Below are positions 25,008 through 34,139 of a stretch of 64,000 nucleotides of DNA, piece after piece. The DNA is taken from contig NZ_KB903360.1 in assembly GCF_000379665.1 (NCBI RefSeq), positions 126,175 to 190,174 on the forward strand, written 5' to 3'. The notes beneath the pieces are model-generated. The model had not been told where the DNA came from. It did not search any database and worked only from the letters and a program-made list of their open reading frames with translations. This DNA is from Butyricimonas synergistica DSM 23225. GTDB lineage: Bacteria; Bacteroidota; Bacteroidia; Bacteroidales; Marinifilaceae. Both the position numbers and the translations under genes were made by a program. Numbering within the stretch: the stretch's first letter is position 1; the number at the start of each line of letters is the position of its first letter.

Positions 25008-25129
25008 TTCGCGACCGGGTTTATATCCTGTTTACTCAACTTGGCTTTCTGGTATTCCGTCAAAACTTTCGCTTTTCCGTCCGTCGCCTTTTCTTTTTTC
25101 TTTTCCTTTTTCTTCTCTTTTCCCTTCAT
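25004..25129 (-). CDS. 41-residue lysine-rich small protein
   Basis: A short ORF beginning MKGKEKKKEKKKEKATDG and ending VLTEYQKAKLSKQDINPVAK, followed by a stop that overlaps the GH130 start as ATGA. The lysine-rich head and amphipathic tail are unusual. The overlap and a promoter immediately upstream make translation likely; the function is unknown. A second, shifted frame beginning at the ATG near 25146 also runs 37 codons, so proteomic support is lacking. Confidence 0.5.
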   Translation of the reverse strand: MKGKEKKKEKKKEKATDGKAKVLTEYQKAKLSKQDINPVAK

Positions 25130-25150
25130 ATTCTCTATATTTCATGATTA

Positions 25151-25166
25151 TGTACAAACAAAGGTA
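25151..25166 (-). promoter_or_regulatory. promoter/regulatory motif before the GH130 operon
   Basis: TACCTTTG (25166-25159) is a perfect -7 element 30 bases before the small ORF. It overlaps the 14-base CCTTTGTTTGTACA motif (25164-25151) that recurs upstream of the AraC gene. Confidence 0.5.
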
Positions 25167-25202
25167 GAGCCAGAAAGATCGTTTCATGTAGGACTTTCCC
25201 GC

Positions 25203-26003
25203 TTATTTCCGGTACTTTCCTAAAAAAACAGAAGGGGACAAGGTAGTTTTCTTCTTAAATATTCGTGCGAAATAAGATGCGTCCTCGAAACCTAACCGGT
25301 AAGCGATAGCACTGACATTCAGCCGGCTATAAATCAACAAGCGTTTCGCCTCCACGATCTTGATATCAAGCAGGAACTGCTTGGCAGAACTCCCGGCAAA
25401 GCTCTGGCATATGCCATTCAGGGAAGCAAGCGACACGTGCAGGGAATCGGCATACTGGTCCATCGACTGGATTTTCTGGTCATTGGTAAGAATCAACTCC
25501 TTAAACTCCCTGAAAAGCGTGTTCATTCCCCCGAGATCAAAATTCTCGTCAACCATCTCATCTGCAACGAGGGAATAAAAATACAACAAATCGATCTCGA
25601 TATTCGCCTCCGTTTTTTTATTCATCGCATTCTCGACAACCGACTTTAACAACGGGACACGGTCTGCCGCAATATCCGCGTAAGGCGATATAAAATCAAT
25701 CCCCAACTGGGCAGCCACCACTTTATCAAACACCAGCATATAGCCGCCGGCATCACTCTCGTAAAACCAATTATGTATTTGTTCCGGCGAGATCAGAAAC
25801 AATCTATTGGGAATAATTGCGTATTCGGTGAAATCAATCACGTTAAAACCATACCCCTCCGTGAACCAAATAATAGAATAAAAATCACATTTATGAGGCC
25901 ATACCAAGCATGATATATCTATTTTCCGGAATGAATAAATATAGTATGAAGCCTCCAGGGAAAGCATCGGAAATATATCCGGGATAGAGTATTCATGCAA
26001 CAT
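25203..26003 (-). CDS. AraC-family transcriptional regulator
   Basis: A 266-residue regulator (if begun at ATG 26003, giving MLHEYSIPDIFPML) with an N-terminal cupin-like sensor (IWFTEGYGFNVIDFTEYAIIPNRLFLISPEQIHNW) and a C-terminal AraC double HTH: SLHVSLASLNGICQSFAG, SAKQFLLDIKIVEAKRLL, then NVSAIAYRLGFEDASYFARIFKKKTTLSPSVF. The frame is open to 26120 but the extra residues look hydrophobic and atypical. It lies 73 bases before the small ORF/GH130/GT4 operon in the same direction and probably controls it. Confidence 0.9.
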   Translation of the reverse strand: MLHEYSIPDIFPMLSLEASYYIYSFRKIDISCLVWPHKCDFYSIIWFTEGYGFNVIDFTEYAIIPNRLFLISPEQIHNWFYESDAGGYMLVFDKVVAAQLGIDFISPYADIAADRVPLLKSVVENAMNKKTEANIEIDLLYFYSLVADEMVDENFDLGGMNTLFREFKELILTNDQKIQSMDQYADSLHVSLASLNGICQSFAGSSAKQFLLDIKIVEAKRLLIYSRLNVSAIAYRLGFEDASYFARIFKKKTTLSPSVFLGKYRK

Positions 26004-26174
26004 GCTTGTAAGATACGAATAAATTCGAGAAACAAGCAATCCCCCGGCATAAAAACCACACCCACCCAAGATCCACTGTAAACACACTGAAGACCCAAAG
26101 TAAACCTCTTCCATGGACATTTTGTGCCTGTTCCCGCTATATCCTTCCTATATCAAAGATTATAGCGGCTTAAC

Positions 26175-26188
26175 TGTACAAACAAAGG
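26175..26188 (-). promoter_or_regulatory. CCTTTGTTTGTACA motif upstream of the AraC gene
   Basis: Identical to 25151-25164 in the same orientation. Sharing of a 14-mer by the two promoters suggests a common binding site, perhaps for the AraC protein, or common ancestry of the leaders. The rest of 26004-26435 contains no credible gene. Confidence 0.4.
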
Positions 26189-26310
26189 AAGGGTATTATT
26201 ACCCCAAATTATCAGTGTTCCTTCACCGAATCCTCTCCCTATTTACACATTCCTCACCACTCTCCACCAACAGGTCATTTCAAACAAAACACACGAGAAT
26301 AAGAAGAGCA

Positions 26311-26342
26311 AAAGAGGATGTGCCGTGAGACACACCCTCTTT
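26311..26342 (-). terminator. terminator candidate after the first SusCD locus
   Basis: AAAGAGG and CCTCTTT enclose TGTG/CACA, forming a bulged stem. It lies about 95 bases beyond the last lipoprotein gene of the minus-strand SusCD locus; the T-rich stretch following on that strand supports termination. Confidence 0.5.
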
Positions 26343-26435
26343 ATCCAATTAGTCAATAATCTACTGTCTAACTTTTTGAGATTTAACAGCTAGCCAGTCT
26401 CTAAAACGCACCAAAATAATTCTTGTTTTTAACCC

Positions 26436-26873
26436 CTATTCCACCACGATAAACGTAAAACAATCTTCCACGACCTTACTATAGCCAGGGTTAGTTAATC
26501 GTACAGACACCGTGTAGCGACCGGCCGGAACACTTGTTCCCTGCGGATAAACCAACGCTCCGGCTCCACGAATTGTCAAATGTTTTATAAATTCTGCAGC
26601 CCCCTTCTCATTATCGACAGAAGTCACAGATTCAATTGAAAAAATAATCGGTTCTGTACCAAGATACCCCTCCATCTTAAGAGATACCCACGGAGCCCCG
26701 TTTTCAATACGAATAGCATCTTTTTCCGGATCCAAGGTCTTTCGCACTATTAATGAATCTTCTGGAGTATAGGCAGCTTTACTTATTTCCAAAAAGCCCT
26801 CGGTAATGTCATGGCATCCCCAACATGTACCTAGAAATAATATACTTGCAATGACAAAAATATATATTTTCAT
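26436..26873 (-). CDS. small surface/periplasmic lipoprotein of SusCD locus
   Basis: A 145-residue lipoprotein: signal sequence with lipobox FLGTCWGC, then a beta-rich domain (ISKAAYTPEDSLIVRKTLD, WVSLKMEGYLGTEPIIFSIESV, SVPAGRYTVSVRLTNPGYSKVVEDCFTFIVVE). The end resembles an Ig-like or PKD-type fold. I do not recognise a named family. It is the last gene of the operon, 22 bases after the fasciclin-like gene. Confidence 0.7.
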   Translation of the reverse strand: MKIYIFVIASILFLGTCWGCHDITEGFLEISKAAYTPEDSLIVRKTLDPEKDAIRIENGAPWVSLKMEGYLGTEPIIFSIESVTSVDNEKGAAEFIKHLTIRGAGALVYPQGTSVPAGRYTVSVRLTNPGYSKVVEDCFTFIVVE

Positions 26874-26895
26874 AAAACAAATTATTTACACATTA

Positions 26896-27546
26896 TCACT
26901 TCAAACTCTCTCCCGATTTCAAAAAATCGCTAATGGTAATTTTATACTCTAAAGCGTGTACCACGCAATTATTCGGTTCAATATCAGCGGACGCCACCTC
27001 GAATGCTTTCCTAGAATCCAAAATTGCACCGTAAAGGGTCACAGAACCCAGATTAGGAACTCCCTGGTAATCCTCAGCAAAAGAGTACACCCAAAGGGTT
27101 GTTCCTCCAAGTGTAGTAAAACTTTCCCCTCCTTCACCGATGACATTATAAGAACCGCCTTTCTTTCCTCTCGGGACATCATCCCGATAGATTTTACCCT
27201 CCACGATACAACGTAACAAAACCTCGCGGCAAACCTCTGGTTTCATGTCCGTTACCCGATTCAAGGAATTTTGCAACAAGTAACGACGAATGGAATGGTT
27301 TGTCACACCAAAAAAAGTAATTCCATCATAATGTTTTCCGTTCCATTCACTTTTCTCGAAAAGAGCTTCCAACCCGGCATGACGAACCATAATTACCGTG
27401 GAATCCCAATCATAAGGATGCCTTTTCATATATTCTAACAAGCTACAATCATGTCGACCATTACTCACACCTGTATTGATAAAATTATCCTTAGTACAAG
27501 AAATAGCACATAACAGCATTAACAATTTAAATATTCTCATTCTCAT
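26896..27546 (-). CDS. fasciclin (FAS1)-like lipoprotein
   Basis: About 216 residues with a signal peptide and lipobox (LLMLLCAISC), followed by a FAS1-like pattern: DGITFFGVTNHSIRRYL resembles the conserved H1 box (TVFAPTNEAF) and EVLLRCIVEGKIYRDDV the H2 box region. Such lipoproteins often accompany SusC/SusD pairs in Bacteroidetes, where they may bind ligand at the cell surface. ATG at 27546 lies three bases after the susD stop; the frame opens earlier at 27570. The FAS1 call rests on motif memory. Confidence 0.6.
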   Translation of the reverse strand: MRMRIFKLLMLLCAISCTKDNFINTGVSNGRHDCSLLEYMKRHPYDWDSTVIMVRHAGLEALFEKSEWNGKHYDGITFFGVTNHSIRRYLLQNSLNRVTDMKPEVCREVLLRCIVEGKIYRDDVPRGKKGGSYNVIGEGGESFTTLGGTTLWVYSFAEDYQGVPNLGSVTLYGAILDSRKAFEVASADIEPNNCVVHALEYKITISDFLKSGESLK

Positions 27547-27548
27547 AA

Positions 27549-29267
27549 CTATTGTCTTTTCTTTTTCCAATAAGCATTTTGTTTCATTAATTCATTATTC
27601 GTGAATGCCAAGCGACCAACTTCATGGTACAATGCACCATCTTCGATATCCTGGTCCGTTAACCTAGCTATCCCCGGCGAGAGTTCATTACGCACGTAAT
27701 CGTAACCATATTGTCCCCATCCATTACGTACGGCATCATAAAAACGGCAATCTTCAAACATCAACTCCTTCTCCCGTTCCCTAAAAATGGCTAATTGCAA
27801 ATCAGCGGTCAAATTCTTTTCGATATCATCCTCACAGGGATAATCAAATTTTCTATTACCGTACGCTCTCTCTCTGATTCTATTCAAATCAGCAATAGCT
27901 CCATCCCTGTCATTTTGATGTACACGACATTCCGCACGCAGAAGAATAATGTCTGCCAAACGCCAAATCACTTTATTTACATCATAACAATCAAAGGATG
28001 GTTCGCTTTCCCAATCATACCTTTTCACATAATAAGGGTAACGATGCTTTATTACATAAGCCCTTTCATGATCTTTTGTCGCATAGCCTCCCCCCTCAAT
28101 AATCGAATCCCCCTCGGACAAAAAATATTCTAACTCTACAGGACAATTATTCCCATTATCATATTTCGTGAATACTTTCCTGTCACCATTTTCATCATAC
28201 TCAACAGCAATAGCGTTGGCCTTGCCAGAAACTTTATTATACACGACAAATAGAGAATCAGCATCCGTCCCCCAAAAATAGGCATTTCGACGACGGTCTT
28301 CTTTATGAAATAACTTATTCACCGTACTACGATAAATCTCGACAGAATAAGCCCAATAATAATTTGTATTGGGCAAAAAATTACTTTCCGTCCGCACGGG
28401 GAATCCGATATAGTCTGCATCACCCCAAATATTACCGGTTCCATATACTTCATTCGGTTCGTAATACAATTCCCAGATCGTCTCTTGTCCGTTCCGATGC
28501 ATCTCATTCAGACAAAGATCTTCAGGAGTATTCGCTAAAACATAATTGCCGGCTTTCCCATCGATAATCATCGAGCAATATTTCTCGGCCTCAGCCCAAT
28601 ATTCAGGCTTGTTTTCAATTGTGGCACGCCAAGCGTACAAATGCCCCAATAAAGCGCAAACAGCACCCTTCCCCGCAAATTGTTTCACGGTACGGGACGA
28701 ACCGTTGCCATCTTTCAACTCTTCGAAATTTGGGAGATCAAGAGCTAACAAAGCATACTTGGTTGCCTCTTCCAATACATCGTGCACGGAACTTTTAGGC
28801 AGGGGACTATAATCCGAATGATCTTCTCCCCGAATAGGAGCTTCACCCCACTTCCGAGCCAATTCAAAATATGTAACACCTTTCGCGAAATAAGCTTGCA
28901 ACACGTAGGGCTTTATATCCACGCTATTCGGGAAACGACGAGCATTATCGATAATCACATCAGCCTTGTTCAACGTCGTGTAATACGATTGCCAATTCAT
29001 TGCCATAGTCTGTTCCAATTCCCGGTAAGGAGCATAAGTTTCATTAACATGATCAGCGATCCAACCGTAATAACCATGATGTCCCTGGTTGGCAGCACTC
29101 GATCTCAAACATTCTTCCATGGTTGACAACAAAGCTTCAGCATCCTGCTCTGTATTGAAATAGCTATAAAATGTCACATCACTTTCAGGTGTCATATCTA
29201 TCAAATCCGTGCATCCCACACTTCCCAACATGAACACGGTTACGATTTCTCTTACAAATCTTTTCAT
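27549..29267 (-). CDS. RagB/SusD family nutrient-uptake lipoprotein
   Basis: Surface lipoprotein that caps the SusC pore and binds the imported ligand. The 572-residue product has a lipobox (FMLGSVGC), an N-terminal TPR-rich SusD domain (LNKADVIIDNARRFP, LQAYFAKGVTYFELARKWGEAPI) and the C-terminal RagB/SusD domain with WRLADIILLRAECRVHQNDRDGAIADLNRIRERA and FREREKELMFEDCRFYDAVRNG. It follows susC by five bases. Ligand is unknown; no glycan-degrading enzyme is in this operon. Confidence 0.95.
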   Translation of the reverse strand: MKRFVREIVTVFMLGSVGCTDLIDMTPESDVTFYSYFNTEQDAEALLSTMEECLRSSAANQGHHGYYGWIADHVNETYAPYRELEQTMAMNWQSYYTTLNKADVIIDNARRFPNSVDIKPYVLQAYFAKGVTYFELARKWGEAPIRGEDHSDYSPLPKSSVHDVLEEATKYALLALDLPNFEELKDGNGSSRTVKQFAGKGAVCALLGHLYAWRATIENKPEYWAEAEKYCSMIIDGKAGNYVLANTPEDLCLNEMHRNGQETIWELYYEPNEVYGTGNIWGDADYIGFPVRTESNFLPNTNYYWAYSVEIYRSTVNKLFHKEDRRRNAYFWGTDADSLFVVYNKVSGKANAIAVEYDENGDRKVFTKYDNGNNCPVELEYFLSEGDSIIEGGGYATKDHERAYVIKHRYPYYVKRYDWESEPSFDCYDVNKVIWRLADIILLRAECRVHQNDRDGAIADLNRIRERAYGNRKFDYPCEDDIEKNLTADLQLAIFREREKELMFEDCRFYDAVRNGWGQYGYDYVRNELSPGIARLTDQDIEDGALYHEVGRLAFTNNELMKQNAYWKKKRQ

Positions 29268-29272
29268 ATCAA

Positions 29273-32200
29273 TTAAAATTTAACGGTTAAACCTAAGGTC
29301 CATTTCCGCGGTAACGGGTAAGCATTTCCACTATCCAAACCCGTGTACACATTCACGACTTCCGGATTCAACCCAGAATAATTACTCAAATAAAACAAAT
29401 CCTCTCCCGTGGCAAACAGTCGCACCTCTTTGAAAAAAGTCTTCTGCAACAAATTCTTCGGCAGATCATATCCCAAGGTTAATTGTTTTAAACTCACGGA
29501 ACTAACATTTTCAATATTGGAACGTACCATCACTTCATACTTAGAGCCCATGCGAACAAAATTATAATCGTTTCGAATTCCATCCCAAAATTTATAATCC
29601 CTCAAATCGCCAAGCAAAAGACCGGTAGAAGCAATACTTCCTTTAGCAGTATTAATCATATGACGCCCAATCGTGTAATTAAATAACATATTCAAACTAA
29701 ATCCTTTCCAAGTCACCTCGTTCACCCAACCGCCATGAGCCACCGGAAGAGGAGAAGCAGCCGGGTAGCTGTCACCATTTACGGTAATTTGTCCATCCCC
29801 ATTTAAATCACGAATTTTTTGAGTACCAATCAAACCGCTATAATTATTATTTTTAGATACTCCTTGCAAATAGACCTCAGATCCGTCCAACTTGTTATAC
29901 ACGGGAACTTCATCTTCAGAAGTATAATACCCATGATCCTCATACACGTATATTTGATACATGGGACGTCCAATTACATACGATCCCTTATCTTGTCCAT
30001 CATACGATTTCTTAAAACGATTCCAATTCTTGGAAATATTAAATTTTGTCCGCCACTTCACTGCCGTCGTTCTCAACACATCGTAATTCAATTCCAATTC
30101 TAGACCTTCATTCGTAACTTCCATCGCATTATCAATATGCACATCATAACCATATACATCCCCAGGCATTGGTATCGGATATATCAAAGATTTTGAAAGT
30201 TTATAGTAATAATCCAATTTCATATTCAAACGATAATCCAACATATCCAAATCCAATCCCAAATCCCATTGTTCAGATTTCTCCCAAGTCAGATTAGGAC
30301 TAACAGGCGTCTCTACCATCATACCGGTCTGTCCAATAAACATTCTTTTGGTTGCGCTCAACACTCCATACGCTAAATATTCGTTACCGAATATCTGTCC
30401 AGAAGTTCCATAACTAACACGAAATTTTCCCCAATCTAACCAGTGTCCCAAATAATCCTTGATTAATTTTTCTTCAGAGAATGCCCAACCGAGAGCAATG
30501 GACGGAAAATTTGCCCATTTATTGTTTTCACCAAAGGTAGATGAACCATCTCTACGGAAAGAAAATTCCATCAAATAACGCTTTTTGTAATTGTATCCTA
30601 AACGACCAAAGAAACTAACCAATGATTTCTCCGTGAAAGAAGAAGCATAACTCGTGGTTGATTGAATTCTTGAGTAAGAACCTGTTCCATAATCATAAAT
30701 AGCTGGAGCCTTAGAAGGATCATAATAATAGATCTGGTCGCTTGGACTGCGTTTCCCATACCCTCCTATTGAAAATACCTGCGATTTATTTGCCGTGTAC
30801 CCCAACAGGAAATCAATGTTATGCTCCTCTTTAAAAGATTTCTTATAATTCAATAACTCTTCCGTATTTAATGACACATTTCGAGCCACTGTCCCTGACG
30901 ATCTATTCTCTTTCGTTGATTTATTCAAATAACTCGGCTCAAACTTATTCAAATTGGCTTGTGAAAAATCCAAATTAGCAGAAGCAGACAACGACAAGCC
31001 ATCAATAATATTATATGTAAGCACAAGATTTGCCATTGCCCTATAATCATCACTTCTCACCACTGTTCCATTGATCAACTTTAACCACTCGTCAGACACA
31101 ACCCCGTTAGCCATTTCCAAAGTCGACGTATTCCTGGGATCCACCGTAAGACCTTCAAATCTACCATTATTCATTCCCGAATTCACACTACGGTCCATAT
31201 AAGCCCCATAAATACGGGTATCAATCTTAAATTGCTTCACGGGCTGGGAAGTTAAATTTGCGATCAAATTCACTCTAGAATACTGACTGTTAATCATTAT
31301 ACCCTTTTCATCATAATAACCGACTCCAAGCATATACTGGAATTTATCCGTTCCACCCGTCGTTTGAATATTAGCATTAAGCACTTTTCCCGCACGGAAC
31401 ATATACTTCCACCAGTTCGTGGCATTGTTGTAGAATGGATTCAAACTATCCTGTAATTTTCTATTCACGTTGACATTAGGCGACCCACTACCCCAGAATA
31501 AATCATATTTTCCATAAGTTCCGTAAGCTTCATTACAAGATAACGGATAATAAGTATTAGAGGTACTCCTATGAGGCTCTATCGTATTTCGCATCCACAA
31601 AATACTTCTCCAACGTTCAACACGTCCACCTGTTTGCTCCGGATATTCCATTAATCGAGAGATAGAATAAGACACGTTAGCCGCAAACGAAGAAACACCC
31701 GCACGCCCTTTTTTCGTCGTGATCAAAATTACTCCATTAGCCGCCCGAGAACCATAAATAGAAGCAGCCGCCGCATCTTTTAAAACTTCCACAGACTCTA
31801 TTGTCGAAGGATCCAAATCTGCCAACGTATTCGTTCCAGTAACAGGCGACACGAAAGAATGCATCGGTATTCCATCCACGACATAAAGCGGAGAACCTGT
31901 ATTTCCTGCGGCATCTTTTATTCCCGTATCACCACCAGTTCCAGATAGTAACGAATTAAATCCTCGAACTGCCACAACAGATGCACTCCCCGGAGCACCC
32001 GATTGATTTACCACTCCTAAACCTGCCATTCGCCCCTGTAATAACGTGGCAATACTAGCAGCTGGAATCTCTTTTATCTCCTCTGATGTTATGCGAGATA
32101 TTGCAGAAACTACTTCCCGTTTATTCTGCGTTCCGTAAGCCCGGACAATCACCTCGTCTAAAGAAGAAACCTCTTCCTCTAAGGTAATATGTAATGTATC

Positions 32201-32782
32201 GTTTGCCGTTTTTTCTGAAAAATCCACGATACGCTTTTTAAATCCAATAAAAGAAAATTCCAGTTTTCCTTTCACAAGAGGCAACTGCAAACGAAAGAAA
32301 CCTTTGGAATCCGTCACAGTCCCCACGGAAGTACCGACCAACACGACAGTTACCCCGGGCATAACATTCCCCGAAACATCAGTTACAACACCTCGTACTA
32401 AATTTCGCTCCAGCTTCTTTTGAACCTTCCGAATTAAAATTGATTGCGCCTCAAAACGATATTCAAAAGAAGTACCCCTAAACAGGCGGCATAAGACAGA
32501 ATCAACACTTACATTCTGCACATCCAATGTAACATTTGCCATTGAAGCCAATTGATCCGGATCATACACGAAATTCAATCGCGTCTGTTCCTTGATCTGC
32601 CGGAAAACCACCGACACGTCCACATTTTCCACCTTAATCGACACTTTCTGTTGTTGCGCAAAAGCCCCAAAAGAGAATCCCAAACACATCATCACCGCAA
32701 ATACCCAACGGAGAATCCGGAAATTTGCTTTTCTCCGTCTAAAAAATTGGAGAAAAACAAAACTCATCTTGTTTTTTTTCAT
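29273..32782 (-). CDS. SusC/RagA TonB-dependent transporter with STN domain
   Basis: Outer-membrane TonB-dependent pore of about 1169 residues. After the signal peptide (…CLGFSFGAFAQQ) come a secretin/TonB short N-terminal (STN) domain (about 50-100, VSVVFRQIKEQTRLNFVYD), a carboxypeptidase-regulatory-like domain (VRGVVTDVSGNVMPGVTVVLVGTS), the plug (IPAASIATLLQGRMAGLGV, YVVDGIP, IESVEVLKDAAAASIYGSRAANGVILITT) and the beta-barrel ending in WTLGLTVKF. The STN domain is the mark of receptors that signal through FecR/ECF sigma, which are encoded just upstream. ATG at 32782 is preferred over 32800. Confidence 0.96.
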   Translation of the reverse strand: MKKNKMSFVFLQFFRRRKANFRILRWVFAVMMCLGFSFGAFAQQQKVSIKVENVDVSVVFRQIKEQTRLNFVYDPDQLASMANVTLDVQNVSVDSVLCRLFRGTSFEYRFEAQSILIRKVQKKLERNLVRGVVTDVSGNVMPGVTVVLVGTSVGTVTDSKGFFRLQLPLVKGKLEFSFIGFKKRIVDFSEKTANDTLHITLEEEVSSLDEVIVRAYGTQNKREVVSAISRITSEEIKEIPAASIATLLQGRMAGLGVVNQSGAPGSASVVAVRGFNSLLSGTGGDTGIKDAAGNTGSPLYVVDGIPMHSFVSPVTGTNTLADLDPSTIESVEVLKDAAAASIYGSRAANGVILITTKKGRAGVSSFAANVSYSISRLMEYPEQTGGRVERWRSILWMRNTIEPHRSTSNTYYPLSCNEAYGTYGKYDLFWGSGSPNVNVNRKLQDSLNPFYNNATNWWKYMFRAGKVLNANIQTTGGTDKFQYMLGVGYYDEKGIMINSQYSRVNLIANLTSQPVKQFKIDTRIYGAYMDRSVNSGMNNGRFEGLTVDPRNTSTLEMANGVVSDEWLKLINGTVVRSDDYRAMANLVLTYNIIDGLSLSASANLDFSQANLNKFEPSYLNKSTKENRSSGTVARNVSLNTEELLNYKKSFKEEHNIDFLLGYTANKSQVFSIGGYGKRSPSDQIYYYDPSKAPAIYDYGTGSYSRIQSTTSYASSFTEKSLVSFFGRLGYNYKKRYLMEFSFRRDGSSTFGENNKWANFPSIALGWAFSEEKLIKDYLGHWLDWGKFRVSYGTSGQIFGNEYLAYGVLSATKRMFIGQTGMMVETPVSPNLTWEKSEQWDLGLDLDMLDYRLNMKLDYYYKLSKSLIYPIPMPGDVYGYDVHIDNAMEVTNEGLELELNYDVLRTTAVKWRTKFNISKNWNRFKKSYDGQDKGSYVIGRPMYQIYVYEDHGYYTSEDEVPVYNKLDGSEVYLQGVSKNNNYSGLIGTQKIRDLNGDGQITVNGDSYPAASPLPVAHGGWVNEVTWKGFSLNMLFNYTIGRHMINTAKGSIASTGLLLGDLRDYKFWDGIRNDYNFVRMGSKYEVMVRSNIENVSSVSLKQLTLGYDLPKNLLQKTFFKEVRLFATGEDLFYLSNYSGLNPEVVNVYTGLDSGNAYPLPRKWTLGLTVKF

Positions 32783-32833
32783 AATTTTGTAAATTAACAA
32801 TTTAAACTAACGGATGCTCTAACATCCTAAATT

Positions 32834-32866
32834 AAACCGTAAGCGTGTTGACGCACCTTACGGTTT
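32834..32866. promoter_or_regulatory. hairpin between fecR and susC
   Basis: AAACCGTAA-GCG and CGC-ACC-TTACGGTTT form a bulged twelve-base-pair stem. A T-rich run follows on the plus strand only, so on the operon strand it may act as a processing or attenuation structure rather than a full terminator. Confidence 0.45.
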
Positions 32867-32876
32867 TTTATTTTGC

Positions 32877-34046
32877 TTAATAACTATCACTAGCATCTCT
32901 GATTGTCACCACGTTGTCCTCCACCTCGAAACGCAGAGTTGCCGGTCCCTCGATCAGACGCAACACTTGCTCTATATCCTCATATCGACTGATCACCCCG
33001 GTAAACCGCTTTCGCTTCAACGACTCGTTCTCATAGGAAACTTTCACGTCAAACCATCTACTTAATCGTTCCATAATCTCCTCTATTGTTTCCCGTTCGA
33101 AAACGAATTCTCCGTCTCTCCACGCAATATACCTATACGGATCCACCTCTTCCACCCGAACCGTTCCTGTCTTTTCCTCATACTCTGCTATCTGTCCGGG
33201 AGCCAACATTACTTCTTTTCCCGTGTCATCTACCCGAATCCCCACCTTGCCTTTCACTAACACGGTTTGTACCATATTTTCCCGGTACGTATTCATGTTG
33301 AACTCCGTCCCGTAGACCTTTACTTCCATCCCTTTCTCCGTCTCCACGATAAACGGATATTTCGAATCATGAGCCACTTCGAAATAAGCCTCTCCTGTCA
33401 AGTAGACCCTCCTCTCCTCTCCCGTAAAAGTAACCGGGAAACGAAGCTCCGTCATCGAATTCAACCAAACCTTACTTCCATCCGACAAAGCCAACTGATA
33501 AAATTCTCCCACCGGTACACGCATCGTATTATAAATGATCTCTTCTCCCTGTACCTTTGCAGCTGTATAATCCAATCCGCTCACCGAATCATTTTGAATT
33601 CCCGTTTCATTCATTCCTTCGATCAATGCACTTTGCTGATCCAAAATCACTCGTTCCCCCGTACTCAAAATCAACTCGACCTTCACTCCCGGCACAATTC
33701 GTTCTGTCTCAGCCAACAATCGCAATTCATCCGAATCACTCCATTCATTAACCATGCGTCCCACAAACAAACCGATCAACAAAATAATAGAAGCTGCTAC
33801 CGACCAACGCAATGTCATCCGTCGACTCTTCCTTTCTTGAATCGTATTCTCCAACCGGGCAAATTCTTCCTTCTTATATCGATTAAAATCCATATTCACC
33901 CGTCTTTGATAAAATGCGGCAAATTCCTTCAACAACATCACGTGTTCCGGATCTTCCATCCACGCCCCTACCTTCGCATCATCCAGATTTTTCCGATCCG
34001 TCAGTATCAAATTTGCAAATTCAATATCTTCATCCGTGTATCTCAT
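32877..34046 (-). CDS. FecR-family anti-sigma factor
   Basis: Membrane anti-sigma factor that relays receptor occupancy to its ECF sigma factor. The 389-residue protein has a cytoplasmic N-terminus (DEDIEFANLILTDRKNLDD), one transmembrane helix at about 82-98 (SVAASIILLIGLFVGRM), then the FecR domain (RVPVGEFYQLALSDGSKVWLNSMTELRFPVTFTGEERRVYLTGEAYFEVAHD) and a C-terminal STN-like DUF4974 domain (YRYIAWRDGEFVFERETIEEIMERLSRWFDVKVSYEN). It lies between the sigma and susC genes on the same strand. Confidence 0.95.
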   Translation of the reverse strand: MRYTDEDIEFANLILTDRKNLDDAKVGAWMEDPEHVMLLKEFAAFYQRRVNMDFNRYKKEEFARLENTIQERKSRRMTLRWSVAASIILLIGLFVGRMVNEWSDSDELRLLAETERIVPGVKVELILSTGERVILDQQSALIEGMNETGIQNDSVSGLDYTAAKVQGEEIIYNTMRVPVGEFYQLALSDGSKVWLNSMTELRFPVTFTGEERRVYLTGEAYFEVAHDSKYPFIVETEKGMEVKVYGTEFNMNTYRENMVQTVLVKGKVGIRVDDTGKEVMLAPGQIAEYEEKTGTVRVEEVDPYRYIAWRDGEFVFERETIEEIMERLSRWFDVKVSYENESLKRKRFTGVISRYEDIEQVLRLIEGPATLRFEVEDNVVTIRDASDSY

Positions 34047-34065
34047 AGATTTATTTTTTTACATC

Positions 34066-34095
34066 TATCACACGCACCGTTCAAAAAAGGGTGAC
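34066..34095 (-). promoter_or_regulatory. candidate ECF-sigma promoter before fecR
   Basis: Minus-strand GTCACCC (34095-34089) and GTGATA (34071-34066) have the same spacing, 30 bases end to end, as the sites at 39688-39717 and 40342-40371. Confidence 0.5.
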
Positions 34096-34139
34096 AAAAA
34101 AGATATTTTTTTACGAAAAAAATAAAAGGGGAAAGCCAA

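Noticed and set aside
26113-26328. 71-codon plus-strand frame upstream of the AraC gene
   Set aside because: No ribosome site and no recognisable composition; the interval is better explained as a leader with a shared 14-mer and a terminator hairpin.
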